From Mycolicibacter virginiensis (GTDB lineage: Bacteria; Actinomycetota; Actinomycetes; Mycobacteriales; Mycobacteriaceae), in contig NZ_CP092430.2 in assembly GCF_022374935.2 (NCBI RefSeq), positions 3,534,001-3,598,000 on the forward strand: 64,000 bases of DNA, given 5' to 3'. Made by a program: the position numbers and the translations under genes. The notes under the pieces are model-generated. The model did no database searches, was not told the DNA's origin, and saw only the letters and a list, made by a program, of their open reading frames with translations. This document shows positions 9,843 to 19,187 of the stretch, one piece after another (the stretch's first letter is position 1; each line of letters opens with the position of its first letter).

Positions 9843-10976
9843 TCAGGCCAAGGCGATCCGGTCGATCGCGGAGCTCAGTCGCGCCACTGTTCCCTCGATA
9901 TCGGCCAACTTGTCCAGGCCGAACAGCCCAATCCGGAAGGTGCTGAACGTCGCCGGCTCGTCGCATTGCAGCGGCACTCCCGCCGCGGTCTGAAGCCCCT
10001 GGGCCAGAAACTTTCGCCCGGTGCGGATGTCGGGGTCGGTGGTGTAGCTGACCACCACGCCGGGTGCTTCGAAGCCCGGTGCGGCCACGCTGGGGAAGCC
10101 GCGTTCGGCCAGCAGCGCACGCACCTTGCGTCCCAGCGCGAACTGCTGCTCTCGCACGGCGTCGAAGCCACGGTCGCGGGTCTCGGCCATGGCATCGCGA
10201 AGGCTGCTGATCACGCCGGTCGGCATGGTCGCGTGGTAGGCGTGGCCACCGTTTTCGTAGGCCACCATGATCTCGCGCCACTTCTTCAGGTCCAGCGCGA
10301 AGCTGGTGCTCTGAGTGCGCTCCATGACCTCCAGGGCGCGGTTGGACAGGCCGACCATGGCACAGCCCGGCTCGGCGCTCCAGTCCTTCTGTGGCGCGGT
10401 CACTAGGACGTCCACCCCGAGGGTCGCCATGTCCGCCCAGACCACGCCGGAGGCGATGCAGTCCAGGACGAACAAGCCGCCGACCGTAGCCGTCGCGGTG
10501 CCGATCCGCGTCAGGTAGTCGTCGGGTAGCAGGATTCCGCTGGCGGTTTCCACATGCGGAACGCACACCACCGCCGGCCGGATCCGCGCGATCGCCTCCT
10601 CGACCTCCTCGATGGGCGCGGGAGCGAAGGGCGCCTGGTCGCCGTCGCCGGTCGGACGGGCTTTGAGCACGGTGACTCGGTCGGTGATGCGGCCGGTCGC
10701 AAGGATCTGACTCCACCGGTAGCTGAAGAACCCGTTCCGGACGACGAGCACATCAGCGTCGTTGGCGAACTGGCGTGCGACCGCTTCCATGCCACACGTT
10801 CCGTTGCCGGGCACGACGACCGCCGCGTCGGCGTGGTACACCTCGCGCAGCATCGCCGAGACGTCGTTCATGACGTCCTGGAAGCGCGCGGACATGTGGT
10901 TGATGGCCCGGTCGGTGTAGACGACGGAGTACTCCAGCAATCCGTCGGGGTCGACCTCGGGAAGAAGTCCTGGCAT
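9843..10976 (-). CDS. Class V PLP-dependent aminotransferase (alanine-glyoxylate/serine-pyruvate type)
   Basis: 377 aa, fold type I. The PLP lysine is Lys197 in LVTAPQKDWS; the phosphate-binding region is near VVVPGNGTCGMEAVARQ and the Asp pairing with the pyridine nitrogen lies in FVLDCIASG. Length and motifs fit alanine-glyoxylate, serine-pyruvate or 2-aminoethylphosphonate-type transaminases. It is the first gene of the run aminotransferase-pta-ackA-kinase-regulator with a strong ribosome site (TAGGAGAGG). A TAAGAT hexamer about 40 nt upstream is a possible -10. Its product might feed acetyl-CoA or acetyl-phosphate formation, but the substrate cannot be read from sequence. Confidence 0.8.
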   Translation of the reverse strand: MPGLLPEVDPDGLLEYSVVYTDRAINHMSARFQDVMNDVSAMLREVYHADAAVVVPGNGTCGMEAVARQFANDADVLVVRNGFFSYRWSQILATGRITDRVTVLKARPTGDGDQAPFAPAPIEEVEEAIARIRPAVVCVPHVETASGILLPDDYLTRIGTATATVGGLFVLDCIASGVVWADMATLGVDVLVTAPQKDWSAEPGCAMVGLSNRALEVMERTQSTSFALDLKKWREIMVAYENGGHAYHATMPTGVISSLRDAMAETRDRGFDAVREQQFALGRKVRALLAERGFPSVAAPGFEAPGVVVSYTTDPDIRTGRKFLAQGLQTAAGVPLQCDEPATFSTFRIGLFGLDKLADIEGTVARLSSAIDRIALA

Positions 10977-11063
10977 GAAGCCTCTCCTAGGTGGGGCGGA
11001 CAGCGCCGATTGCCAATCTTAGGGCTGTCGCATTCGTGCGTTCACCGATGCGCGCGAACGGCT

Positions 11064-11630
11064 TCAGCCGATCTCGACATCGGATATGTTGCGGCCGCCG
11101 AGCCACAGGCCCAGCGCTTCTGCGGTGCCGCGGACAACGGTGCCGCGGCCGCGGGGCCGGCCGATCCCGTTGGTGGGTTCGACCCGATACCGAAGCAGGG
11201 TCGGCTGCAGCTTCTGCACGGTCAGGCTCACCCCCTCGGACAGGATCGCGGCCTCTTCAACCGGCGGGATCTCGCGGCTACGCCCTAGTCCGCGCAACAC
11301 ATCCTGGTGATGCATCGCCAAGTCGCCCAGCAGTAGCCCGGCCACCGCGCGATCGGGTACCTGCGCCCAGCGCCGGGCGTCGGCGATCAACTCGGCTCGG
11401 TCGCGACCACGTCCTTCCATGACGACCTCGGCGTTGATCTTGTGCAACCGCCACGGTGCACGCAGGTATCTGCCGATCTCGGAGGTACCGATCAGATGGG
11501 CCAGCACGTCGCGCGGCGTCCATTGGGTACACAGGGTGGTGCCGTGATCGAATTCAGCGTCCGTGAGCCCGTCGACTGTGTCGACGAACGCATGCCGCGC
11601 TGCGCGAACGATGTCGATCCGGTTTGTCAT
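11064..11630 (-). CDS. Maleylpyruvate isomerase family (mycothiol-dependent, DinB-like) protein
   Basis: 188 aa. Family signatures of the actinobacterial mycothiol-dependent maleylpyruvate isomerase/DinB superfamily are visible: N-terminal LTDAEFDHGTTLCTQWTPRDVLAHLIG with a metal-binding His in the W-x-x-x-D-x-x-x-H pattern, and LLLGDLAMHHQDVLRGLG supplying a His pair. Members are four-helix-bundle, metal-binding enzymes of mostly unknown substrate. Its start lies 10 bp after the fadE25 stop on the same strand, so it is probably co-transcribed with fadE25. Confidence 0.75.
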   Translation of the reverse strand: MTNRIDIVRAARHAFVDTVDGLTDAEFDHGTTLCTQWTPRDVLAHLIGTSEIGRYLRAPWRLHKINAEVVMEGRGRDRAELIADARRWAQVPDRAVAGLLLGDLAMHHQDVLRGLGRSREIPPVEEAAILSEGVSLTVQKLQPTLLRYRVEPTNGIGRPRGRGTVVRGTAEALGLWLGGRNISDVEIG

Positions 11631-11639
11631 CGCCTGGGG

Positions 11640-12809
11640 TCAGCGCAGGAGGTGTCGGCTCATGACGACGCGCTGGATCTGGTTGGTGCCCTCATAGATC
11701 TGGGTGATCTTGGCGTCACGCATCATCCGCTCCACCGGGAAGTCCGTGGTGTAGCCCGCCCCACCGAACAACTGCACCGCATCGGTAGTGACCTCCATGG
11801 CCACATCCGAGGCAAAACACTTACTGGCCGCCGAGATGAAACCCAACCCGGTCTCACCACGCTCGGCCCGCGCCGCCGCCGAATACACCATCAAGCGAGC
11901 CGCCTCGAGCTTCATCGCCATATCGGCCAACATGAACTGCACACCCTGAAACGTGCTGATGTTCTTACCGAACTGCTTGCGATCCTTGGTGTACTCGATC
12001 GCCGCATCCAACGCACCCTGGGCAATACCGACCGCCTGCGCACCAATCGTCGGACGCGTGTGATCCAACGTCCGCAACGCCGTCTTGAACCCCGTCCCGG
12101 GCTCACCGATGATCCGATCCCCCGGAATACGGCAGTTCTCGAAATACAACTCCGTAGTCGGCGAACCCTTGATACCGAGCTTGTGCTCCTTGGGCCCGAT
12201 CGAAAAACCCTCATCGTCGATGTGGACCATGAACGCCGAAATGCCGTTGGCATCCAGATCCGGATCCGTCACCGCCATCACCGTGTACCAACTCGACTTA
12301 CCACCATTGGTGATCCAGCACTTGGAGCCATTGAGGATCCAGTCATCCCCATCAGCCTTGGCCCGAGTCCGCATCGCCGCAGCGTCACTGCCGGCCTCAC
12401 GCTCACTCAACGCATACGAAGCCATCACCTCACCGGCAGCCAGCCCCGGCAGCACCTGTTGTTTGAGCTCCTCCGAACCCGACAAGATCAAACCCATCGT
12501 GCCCAGCTTGTTCACCGCCGGAATCAACGACGACGACGCACACACCCGCGCGACCTCTTCGATCACAATGCACGCCGCCACCGAATCAGCACCCTGACCG
12601 CCGTACTCCTCCGGGACATGCACCGCGTTGAAACCCGATGCGTTCAACGCCGCCAACGCCTCTTCGGGGAACCGGGCCTGCTCATCAACATCCTTGGCGT
12701 ACGGAGCGATCTCCTTCTCCGCCAACGCCCGAATCGCCGCCCGCAACTCATCATGCTCCTCGGGCAACTTGAACAGATCAAACGAGGGATTCCCGGCCCA
12801 CCCAGCCAT
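11640..12809 (-). CDS. fadE25: Acyl-CoA dehydrogenase FadE25
   Basis: 389 aa, the same length I recall for M. tuberculosis FadE25, with near-identical stretches (GWAGNPSFDLFKLPEEHDE, PEEYGGQGADSVA, GIKGSPTTELYFENCR). FAD enzyme that oxidises acyl-CoA to enoyl-CoA. Visible signatures are ALSEREAGSDAA, WITNGGKS, FGGAGYTTDFPVERMMRDAK and the catalytic-region Glu in IYEGTNQIQ. The start is the ATG at 12809, 5 nt after AAGGAGG; the adjacent in-frame GTG at 12812 would be too close to that site. It sits directly downstream of purE, as in M. tuberculosis. Codons here are visibly different from neighbours (many CTGAAC/ATC-rich stretches, lower GC3 in places). Confidence 0.95.
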   Translation of the reverse strand: MAGWAGNPSFDLFKLPEEHDELRAAIRALAEKEIAPYAKDVDEQARFPEEALAALNASGFNAVHVPEEYGGQGADSVAACIVIEEVARVCASSSLIPAVNKLGTMGLILSGSEELKQQVLPGLAAGEVMASYALSEREAGSDAAAMRTRAKADGDDWILNGSKCWITNGGKSSWYTVMAVTDPDLDANGISAFMVHIDDEGFSIGPKEHKLGIKGSPTTELYFENCRIPGDRIIGEPGTGFKTALRTLDHTRPTIGAQAVGIAQGALDAAIEYTKDRKQFGKNISTFQGVQFMLADMAMKLEAARLMVYSAAARAERGETGLGFISAASKCFASDVAMEVTTDAVQLFGGAGYTTDFPVERMMRDAKITQIYEGTNQIQRVVMSRHLLR

Positions 12810-12823
12810 CACAGCCTCCTAAG

Positions 12824-13339
12824 CTACTCGCCGGTAACTTTACCTTGAAGCATCGCGTCCTTCGCAAGCACGCTCTGGGCCAGCTGGTCTTGAAATGCTT
12901 CCATGCGGGCCCGCAGCGCGGCGTCGGATGAGCCCAGAATACGCACTGCGAGCAAACCTGCGTTGCGTGCGCCGCCGATAGAAACGGTGGCCACAGGCAC
13001 GCCGGCTGGCATCTGCACGATTGACAGCAAAGAATCCATGCCGTCCAGGCGGGCCAGCGGCACCGGCACCCCGATCACCGGCAGCGGTGTGGCCGAAGCC
13101 ACCATCCCGGGCAGGTGCGCGGCACCGCCCGCCCCGGCGATGATCACCTCGATACCGCGGCCGGCGGCGTCGCGGGCGTAGTCGAACATCCGCTGCGGGG
13201 TGCGGTGCGCCGAGACCACCCCGACCTCGAACGGGATCTCGAACTCAGCCAGCGCCAGGGCCGCTTCTTCCATCACCGACCAGTCGCTGTCACTGCCCAT
13301 GATCACGCCGACCCGGGGCCCGGGCTTGTGCTCACTCAT
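12824..13339 (-). CDS. purE: N5-carboxyaminoimidazole ribonucleotide mutase
   Basis: 171 aa. Catalyses N5-CAIR to CAIR in purine biosynthesis, acting after PurK. Clear class I PurE signatures: [23 protein letters not shown] with the active-site Ser and His, [11 protein letters not shown], and PVIGVPV. The ATG at 13339 matches family length; a longer frame to 13504 is an artefact of reading into purK. The start overlaps the purK stop by 8 bp, so the pair is translationally coupled, consistent with their sequential reactions. Confidence 0.95.
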   Translation of the reverse strand: MSEHKPGPRVGVIMGSDSDWSVMEEAALALAEFEIPFEVGVVSAHRTPQRMFDYARDAAGRGIEVIIAGAGGAAHLPGMVASATPLPVIGVPVPLARLDGMDSLLSIVQMPAGVPVATVSIGGARNAGLLAVRILGSSDAALRARMEAFQDQLAQSVLAKDAMLQGKVTGE

Positions 13340-14555
13340 GCGGATCCCATCCATCGCTCCATTCCCCGTGCGACAACCAGTGTGCCGCGCTTTCAGCCCG
13401 CTCGCGCAGGTTCGCCAAGTCCTTGGTGTCCTCACCCAGGAGGTTGATGTGGCCGATCTTGCGGCCGGGTCGTTCGTCCTTGCCGTAGAGGTGGACTCGG
13501 GCATCTGGGTAGCGCGCGAACAGGTGGTGCAGCCGCTCGTCCATCGTCATCGTCGGCGTTTGCGGGGCTCCTAGGACATTGGCCATCACGGTCACCGCCG
13601 CCACCGGTGTGGTGGCGCCGAGCGGATAGTCCAGCACCGCACGTAGATGCTGTTCGAACTGGCTGGTGGCCGCACCGTCCATGGTCCAGTGCCCCGAGTT
13701 GTGCGGTCGCATTGCCAGCTCGTTGACCAGCACCCGCCCGTCCGTGGTTTCGAAAAGCTCGACCGCCAGCACCCCGACCACGCCCAGCTCATCGGCCAAC
13801 CGCAGTGCCAATTGTTGTGCAGCAGAGGCGGATTCGTCCGACAGGTCCGGTGCGGGCGCGATCACCGTCACGCAGATTCCCCTCTCCTGCACGGTCTCGA
13901 CCACCGGCCAGGCCGCGCCCTGGCCGAACGGTGACCGGGCCACCAGCGCCGAGAGTTCGCGGCGCATCGCGACCCGTTCTTCGGCCAGTACCGGTACGCC
14001 TGCGGCCAGATAGTCGGTGACGGCCGCCCTTGCCTGGGCCACGTCATCGACGATCGACACCCCACGCCCGTCGTAACCGCCGCGGGCCGCCTTCACCACC
14101 ATCGGGCCGCCGGTCAGCGCGGCGAAGTCATCGAGGTCCTCAAGCGTCTCGATCGCGGCGAACCGCGGCACCGGCGCTCCCAGCTCCGCCAGCTTGCGGC
14201 GCATCACCAACTTGTCCTGGGCGTGCAGCAACGCCGCCGGCGGAGGGGCGACGTTGACGCCCTCGGCGATCAGCTGGTCCAGCAGCTCACCCGGGACGTG
14301 CTCGTGGTCGAAGGTGAGCACGGTGGCGCCGGCGGCCGCCCGGCGCAGGTCATCGAGGTCGGTGTGCGATCCGATCACCACGTCCGGGGTGACCTGGGCG
14401 GCCGGCTCGTCAGCCGCCGCGGCCAGCACTCGCAGCCGCTGTCCTAGCGCGATCGCGGCCTGATGAGTCATCCGCGCCAGCTGGCCGCCGCCCACCATGG
14501 TGACCAGCGGGCTGCGTCCGCCCGCGGGCGGCGTAGGGGTTGGGGGGTTCGACAC
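13332..14555 (-). CDS. purK: N5-carboxyaminoimidazole ribonucleotide synthase
   Basis: 407 aa ATP-grasp enzyme that carboxylates AIR using ATP and bicarbonate. Visible: N-terminal [12 protein letters not shown] (nucleotide-binding loop), [14 protein letters not shown] (ATP-grasp glycine loop), [27 protein letters not shown] (split here by my reading: E-L-F and N-E-x-A-x-R-P-H-N-S-G-H). The GTG at 14555 is chosen because the longer frame to 14606 adds an unsupported basic tail. It is divergent from the gtrA-like gene; the 117-bp space between them holds both promoters. Confidence 0.95.
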   Translation of the reverse strand: MSNPPTPTPPAGGRSPLVTMVGGGQLARMTHQAAIALGQRLRVLAAAADEPAAQVTPDVVIGSHTDLDDLRRAAAGATVLTFDHEHVPGELLDQLIAEGVNVAPPPAALLHAQDKLVMRRKLAELGAPVPRFAAIETLEDLDDFAALTGGPMVVKAARGGYDGRGVSIVDDVAQARAAVTDYLAAGVPVLAEERVAMRRELSALVARSPFGQGAAWPVVETVQERGICVTVIAPAPDLSDESASAAQQLALRLADELGVVGVLAVELFETTDGRVLVNELAMRPHNSGHWTMDGAATSQFEQHLRAVLDYPLGATTPVAAVTVMANVLGAPQTPTMTMDERLHHLFARYPDARVHLYGKDERPGRKIGHINLLGEDTKDLANLRERAESAAHWLSHGEWSDGWDPHE

Positions 14556-14658
14556 GGCCAATATCGTGTCACGTCGGCACCGCGGCGATCGCAAGTACGG
14601 CGCCATGGGGCCAGCGAGGTCGTTATGCAGTCGTTAGGCGCGGATGGGGCCGAGTCCG

Positions 14659-14664
14659 TACACT
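14659..14664 (+). promoter_or_regulatory. Putative -10 box for leaderless gtrA-like gene
   Basis: TACACT is followed by 8 nt and the GTG at 14673, with no ribosome site between. This decides the start of the downstream gene in favour of 14673 over an upstream ATG at 14625. Supported by spacing only. Confidence 0.45.
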
Positions 14665-14672
14665 GGCAACTT

Positions 14673-15320
14673 GTGTCTTTTACCGACGCCACGATCGCCC
14701 GCCTGCCGCGGGTGATCCGTCCGCTGGCCGAACGCCATCATGAGCTGATCAAGTTCGCCATCGTCGGCGCGACCACATTCCTGATCGACTCCGCGCTGTT
14801 CTACACGCTCAAGCTCACGATCCTGTCGCCCAAGCCCGTCACGGCCAAGGTCATCTCGGGGATCGTCGCGGTGATCGCCTCCTACATCCTCAACCGGGAG
14901 TGGAGCTTCAAGGACCGGGGCGGCCGGGAGCGTCACCACGAGGCGCTGCTGTTCTTCGGGGTCAGCGGCGTCGGCGTGGTGTTGTCCATGGCGCCGTTGT
15001 GGTTCTCCAGCTACGTGCTTGGGCTGCGGGCGCCCATGGTGTCACTGACCATCGAGAACCTCTCGGACTTCGTCTCGGCCTACATCATCGGCAACCTGCT
15101 GCAGATGGCGTTCCGGTTCTGGGCGTTCCGCCGCTGGGTCTTTCCCGACGAGTTCGCCCGCAGCACCGACGCCGCACTCGATGCGACGATCGAGACCGGC
15201 GCGCTCACCGAGGCGATCGAAGACGCTCTGGAGGGCGGCCCGGACACCGGCGTGGTGACGCTGTTCCGGCGTCCGGCCCGTCATCAACCGCCGGCGGACG
15301 GTCTGTCGAAAACCTCGTGA
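14673..15320 (+). CDS. GtrA-family membrane protein
   Basis: 215 aa from the GTG at 14673 (VSFTDATIARLP). GtrA/DPMS-like family: four transmembrane helices (about residues 28-50, 60-80, 97-120 and 130-155), proposed to help translocate or position polyprenyl-linked sugars. Typical signatures are LIKFAIVGATTFLIDSALFY, YILNREWSF and LLQMAFRFWAFRRWVFP. It corresponds in position and sequence to M. tuberculosis Rv3277 as I recall it. An alternative ATG at 14625 has a weak AGCGAGG site. The 3' end overlaps the convergent PH-domain gene by 37 bp. Confidence 0.85.
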   Translation: MSFTDATIARLPRVIRPLAERHHELIKFAIVGATTFLIDSALFYTLKLTILSPKPVTAKVISGIVAVIASYILNREWSFKDRGGRERHHEALLFFGVSGVGVVLSMAPLWFSSYVLGLRAPMVSLTIENLSDFVSAYIIGNLLQMAFRFWAFRRWVFPDEFARSTDAALDATIETGALTEAIEDALEGGPDTGVVTLFRRPARHQPPADGLSKTS

Positions 15321-15793
15321 TAGAGGAGCGTGTGGACCTGTTCCACTCGCGGAATGTCGTAGAACTCCAAGGGTTCCTGTGACGCCGACTCGATGATCAG
15401 CGTCCCGGTTCGCAAGATCCGGTCGATGAACCCATGCACGAACTCCACACTGTTGATCCGCGCCAAGCCGATGTCGATTCCGCTGCGGGTCAGCAACCCG
15501 TGGCGATACATCACGCGTCGGTCGGTGACCACAAAATGCGTGGTCAGCCAACTCAGGAACGGCCAGAGTGTCAGCCAGCCGAATACCACCAGCCAGATCG
15601 CCCAGATCACCCCGAAGACGACGTTCTTGGCAGTCGGATCCCAGGCCCGCGTGTTGACGAACCCAGCGGCGAACGCGGCGCAGGCGGTGACCACCAACAG
15701 CGCCAGCACCGGCAGAATCAGGCGTTTGACATGCGGGTGGCGGTGCAACACCACCTGCTCGTCCTCGGCCAGCACGTTCTCCGGGTAACCCAC
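15284..15793 (-). CDS. Bacterial PH-domain (DUF304-like) membrane protein
   Basis: 169 aa. Two hydrophobic helices (about residues 25-47 and 58-82) precede a bacterial pleckstrin-homology domain: VVTDRRVMYRHGLLTRSGIDI, IINSVEF-like ARINSVEFVH, GTLIIESASQEPLEFYDIP. This is the bPH2 pattern of actinobacterial membrane proteins of unknown function and matches Rv3278c by position. It is 10 bp downstream of birA on the same strand and converges with the gtrA-like gene with a 37-bp overlap. Confidence 0.82.
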   Translation of the reverse strand: MGYPENVLAEDEQVVLHRHPHVKRLILPVLALLVVTACAAFAAGFVNTRAWDPTAKNVVFGVIWAIWLVVFGWLTLWPFLSWLTTHFVVTDRRVMYRHGLLTRSGIDIGLARINSVEFVHGFIDRILRTGTLIIESASQEPLEFYDIPRVEQVHTLLYHEVFDRPSAGG

Positions 15794-15802
15794 GGCCGGG
15801 TC

Positions 15803-16642
15803 CTAGCCGGCGGGCCGGAGTCGGGTGATGTCGCCGGCCGACACCGCGACGGTGCCGTCCCCGGTGTTGATCACCAGGCGGCCGGTGTCGTCGATGGCCT
15901 CGGCGACTCCCTCCACGCGTTGGCCGCCGGGTATGTCGGCGCGCACCTGGGCCCCCAGGGTGCAGCTGTGCCGCCGGTAGTCCGTCACCAGTGCGTCGTC
16001 GGCTCCGCCCGCCGCCCGCCAGGCCGCGACCCTAGTTGCGAGGTGACGAAGAACCTTGTCGGCCCAGAGGTTTCGGTCAACCACCGCAGCGCCGAGCATG
16101 GCCAGTGAGACCGCCGCCGGATCCGGGGCCTCCTCGGCGGTCATGGTCACGTTGAGCCCGAGCCCTACCACGATCACCTGCTTGGGCGCGGCCACCTCGG
16201 CCAGAATGCCCGCCAGCTTGCTTTGCTTGTCTGGCTTGTCTGGCTTGTCTGGGCCCGCGATGACGTCGTTGGGCCACTTCAGGCCGACCTGCAGGCCCGA
16301 AACTTCGGCGATCGCATCGGCGACCGCGACACCGGTGGCCAGAGTCAGCCAACCCCAACCCGAGGTCGGCACCGTGCCTGCGGCGACCCCCACCGACAGT
16401 GAGAGCTGACTGCGCGCTGGGGCACTCCAATGTCGACCGTGACGCCCGCGACCGGCGGTCTGGTGCTCGGCCAGCAGCACCGCGCCGGCGATGTCTTCTC
16501 CCGCTGCGGCGCGGGCCAGCAGATCGGCGTTGGTGGAACCGGTGGTCTCGACGACATCTACGACGCGCCACGGCCCGTTCGGCCCGGTCAGACCGTCCCG
16601 CAGAGCGGTCACATCCAGCGGCGGCCGTGGCACAAGACTCAT
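15803..16642 (-). CDS. birA: Biotin--[acetyl-CoA-carboxylase] ligase
   Basis: 279 aa, class I biotin protein ligase without an N-terminal DNA-binding domain. It activates biotin to biotinyl-AMP and attaches it to the lysine of biotin carrier domains such as AccA3 Lys564 encoded in this window. Signatures: TTGSTNADLL, biotinyl-AMP loop TAGRGRHGR, LKWPNDV and the lysine-bearing SKLAGILAE; C-terminal SH3-like part with VEGVAEAIDDTGRL. An insertion after KWPNDVIAG consists of three Pro-Asp-Lys units encoded by a perfect 9-bp tandem repeat. Divergent from the alpha/beta hydrolase gene. Confidence 0.94.
   Translation of the reverse strand: MSLVPRPPLDVTALRDGLTGPNGPWRVVDVVETTGSTNADLLARAAAGEDIAGAVLLAEHQTAGRGRHGRHWSAPARSQLSLSVGVAAGTVPTSGWGWLTLATGVAVADAIAEVSGLQVGLKWPNDVIAGPDKPDKPDKQSKLAGILAEVAAPKQVIVVGLGLNVTMTAEEAPDPAAVSLAMLGAAVVDRNLWADKVLRHLATRVAAWRAAGGADDALVTDYRRHSCTLGAQVRADIPGGQRVEGVAEAIDDTGRLVINTGDGTVAVSAGDITRLRPAG
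16226..16252 (+). repeat. 9-bp tandem repeat (x3) inside birA
   Basis: Three perfect copies of CTTGTCTGG (16226-16234, 16235-16243, 16244-16252) encode, on the minus strand, Pro-Asp-Lys three times in a loop just after the KWPND motif of BirA. The repeat is in frame, so copy-number change would alter loop length without breaking the gene. Confidence 0.95.
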
Positions 16643-16729
16643 TTCGCCAGCTTACTCACCGGCGCGGCAACCACACCGGTTGAAACGCCCGACGCGCGGG
16701 TAATCGGACTGATGGAGGAGGTGATCGAC

Positions 16730-17689
16730 ATGGCTACCAGTGGATCGTTGACGAGGCGAATTCACCGCCGCCACAGCGCACAATCGGTCGCCGTGTCGTT
16801 GGCCAGCCGATTCGTCGTCAAGAACCTGGTGCGCGCGTGGGCAATCCGGCCGGACTTGGCGTGGCCGCTCGCATCGGTCGATCGGCTGGCCGGCATGGTG
16901 CCGCACCGGCAGATAGCGCGCGTCGAGCGCTTCCGTCTGGGTTACTGTGTCGCCGAACAGATTCAGGCGGCAGGCGTCTCGACGGAGCGGGCCATCCTAT
17001 ATCTGCACGGCGGAGCCTTTCTAACCTGCGGACTCAATACCCATCGCTCACTGGTAACTCGACTGTCCCGAGCGGCCGACGCCAGCGTCCTCAACATCGA
17101 CTACCGGATGTTGCCCGCGCACCGGATCGCGGACGCCGTCGACGACGGCCTGAGCGGGCTGCGCTGGCTGCTTCGCCGTGGCTACCACCCGGAGCAGATC
17201 GTGATTGCCGGTGACTCCGCGGGCGGATACCTCGCCTTCATGACCGCGTTGGCAGCCGCGCAATCCGATCTGATGAAACCTGCTGGAATAGCGACAGTTT
17301 CACCGTTCACCGATGCAGACCCCACCGCAAAGCTTCAGCACCGCAACGCCCGGCGTTGTGCGATGTTCCCATGCGAGGCACTGATGGCCTTCACCCGATA
17401 CCTGCTCCGTGCCCGCGCCGCGTCGCCGATGGATGCCGACCTGTCGTTGCTGCCGCCGGTCGCCATCCACGCAAGCACCGACGAGCTGCTGCTGCCCGAC
17501 GCCGAAGCCATGGCGCAGCGGCTGGACGCTGCCGGTGTGCGTTGCGATCTGCATTTGTGGGAGGGCCAGGTCCACGACTTCCCGCTAGCGGCCGATGTGC
17601 TGCCCGAGGGACGGCGGGCGATCCGCTACCTCGGCGACTTCGTCAAAGACATCACCGCGCCGCCTAAGCCCGGTACCGCAGCCGCCTGA
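16730..17689 (+). CDS. Alpha/beta hydrolase, hormone-sensitive-lipase (Lip) family
   Basis: 319 aa. Hormone-sensitive-lipase-type esterase: oxyanion motif HGGAF (93-97), nucleophile Ser163 in GDSAGGYLAF, catalytic Asp in HASTDELLLPDA and His in QVHDFPL. Such enzymes hydrolyse short- to medium-chain esters and are numerous in mycobacteria (LipH/LipW/LipN types). The ATG at 16730 is chosen because GGAGGAGGT lies 7 nt upstream. Birth between birA and accD5 is not seen in the M. tuberculosis order, so it is an insertion or a loss there. No signal peptide; likely cytoplasmic. Confidence 0.85.
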   Translation: MATSGSLTRRIHRRHSAQSVAVSLASRFVVKNLVRAWAIRPDLAWPLASVDRLAGMVPHRQIARVERFRLGYCVAEQIQAAGVSTERAILYLHGGAFLTCGLNTHRSLVTRLSRAADASVLNIDYRMLPAHRIADAVDDGLSGLRWLLRRGYHPEQIVIAGDSAGGYLAFMTALAAAQSDLMKPAGIATVSPFTDADPTAKLQHRNARRCAMFPCEALMAFTRYLLRARAASPMDADLSLLPPVAIHASTDELLLPDAEAMAQRLDAAGVRCDLHLWEGQVHDFPLAADVLPEGRRAIRYLGDFVKDITAPPKPGTAAA

Positions 17690-17773
17690 CTCCGCCCGGC
17701 TCGTCACTGCATTCACTTGTGTCACAGCAGTTTTAGCCGTGGACAGTTTCTGCCGCTTGTCGGACCCCGCGGC

Positions 17774-17779
17774 TACTAT
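17774..17779 (+). promoter_or_regulatory. Putative -10 box for leaderless DUF222-HNH gene
   Basis: TACTAT followed by 6 nt and the ATG at 17786, without a ribosome site. The spacing fits a transcript beginning at the start codon. Confidence 0.45.
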
Positions 17780-17785
17780 TAGCAC

Positions 17786-19147
17786 ATGCGTTCGAATGGT
17801 CGGGAAGCGGTCGTTGAGGTCTTCGACGCGCTGTCCGCTGATCTGGATCGGGCGCTGGAGCTGGACTTCGACGCCCTGACCCCGCGGGAATGTCTGGCCC
17901 TGTTACGGCGCTGCGAGAAGCTGCGGCGACGACTTCCGGCGGTAGAGCATCCGATGGTCAACGCACTCGCCGCCGCCGATCCCGCTGAACTGGGCGGCAA
18001 GGCGCGTTGGGTGCTCGCCGACGCGTTGCATCTGACCCGCGGTGAGGCCGGCCGCCGCATCGCTGAGGCTGCCGAACTCGGGGCCCGCCGCACCCTGACC
18101 GGCGAACCACTACAACCGCTGCTGCCCACGGTGGCCGCCGCCCAACAAGACGGAAAGATCGGGGCAGCGCACATCGCGGTCATCCGCTCCTTCTTCCACT
18201 ACCTACCCGACGGTATTGACGCGGGAACCCTGGCCCAGGCCGAGCACCAGCTGGCCGCTTTGGCCGGACAGTGCCGCCCCGACGAACTGAGCAAACTCGC
18301 CCAACGTCTCGCCGACCACCTACACCCCGACGGCAACTACACCGAAGACGACCGGGCCAAACGCCGCGGCGTCGTACTCGGCCCCCAGGACCGTGACGGC
18401 ATGACGCCGATCAAGGGCTACCTCGATCCGCAAGCGCGGGCCACCCTCGATGCGGTGCTGGCCCGCTGGGCCGCCCCCGGAACGTGCAACCCCAACGACG
18501 ACAACCCCTGCACCAGCGGCACACCGACTCAAACCCAGATCGACACCGACACCCGCAGTGCGCCCCAACGCAACCACGACGCCCTGACCGCCATGAGCCG
18601 CGCCCTGCTCGCCTCCGGAAAATTAGGCCACCACAACGGATTACCCGCCACCATCATCGTCTCAACCACCCTGGCCGACCTGGAAGCCGGCACCGGCAAA
18701 GCCCACACCGGCGGCGGCACCTGGCTACCCATGCGCGACGTCATCGCCATGGCCAGCCACGCCCACCACTACCTGCGGATCTACGACGGCGCCAAAGAAT
18801 TGGCGCTGTTCCACACCAAACGGCTCGCCTCGCCGGGGCAGCGAATCGTGCTCTACGCCAAGGAACGCGGGTGCAGCCACCCCAACTGCCCGGTCGCCGG
18901 CTATTACTGCGAGGTCCACCATGACGACGACTACGCGAAAACCAAGCGCACCGACGTCACCGACCTCAGCCTGCGCTGCGGCCCCCACCATGAACTCATG
19001 ACCTCAGGCGGCTGGAAAACGCGCAAACGCCACGACGGCACCACCCAAACCCTGCCCCCACCCCACCTGGACCGCGGTCAGCCCCGCACCAACCACTACC
19101 ACCACCCCGAGCGGCTGCTGCGGGAAAGCGACGACGATGTTCCCTAG
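17786..19147 (+). CDS. 13E12/DUF222 family protein with HNH nuclease domain
   Basis: 453 aa. The N-terminal 250 residues are the DUF222 helical domain typical of the 13E12 repeat family of mycobacteria; the C-terminus has an HNH nuclease motif ([21 protein letters not shown] ... [11 protein letters not shown]) with Cys pairs and the two key histidines. The frame is intact. Members are multicopy and variable between strains; some copies in M. tuberculosis serve as phage integration sites. It separates accD5 from birA, unlike the M. tuberculosis order. A role as a homing or mobile-element nuclease is inference. Confidence 0.88.
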   Translation: MRSNGREAVVEVFDALSADLDRALELDFDALTPRECLALLRRCEKLRRRLPAVEHPMVNALAAADPAELGGKARWVLADALHLTRGEAGRRIAEAAELGARRTLTGEPLQPLLPTVAAAQQDGKIGAAHIAVIRSFFHYLPDGIDAGTLAQAEHQLAALAGQCRPDELSKLAQRLADHLHPDGNYTEDDRAKRRGVVLGPQDRDGMTPIKGYLDPQARATLDAVLARWAAPGTCNPNDDNPCTSGTPTQTQIDTDTRSAPQRNHDALTAMSRALLASGKLGHHNGLPATIIVSTTLADLEAGTGKAHTGGGTWLPMRDVIAMASHAHHYLRIYDGAKELALFHTKRLASPGQRIVLYAKERGCSHPNCPVAGYYCEVHHDDDYAKTKRTDVTDLSLRCGPHHELMTSGGWKTRKRHDGTTQTLPPPHLDRGQPRTNHYHHPERLLRESDDDVP

Positions 19148-19181
19148 CCGGTCCGGTCGGGCGATCCGATGGCCCACACTT

Positions 19182-19187
19182 TAAGAT
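19182..19187 (+). promoter_or_regulatory. Putative -10 box for leaderless accD5
   Basis: TAAGAT followed by 8 nt and the ATG at 19196, no ribosome site. The region overlaps the 9-mer CATTTCTTA (19188-19196) that recurs upstream of accA3, so a regulator binding it could cover the transcription start. Confidence 0.5.

Noticed and set aside
13340..13504. Longer purE start at 13504
   Set aside because: The added residues are read from within purK in another frame and are not PurE-like; ATG at 13339 gives the family length.
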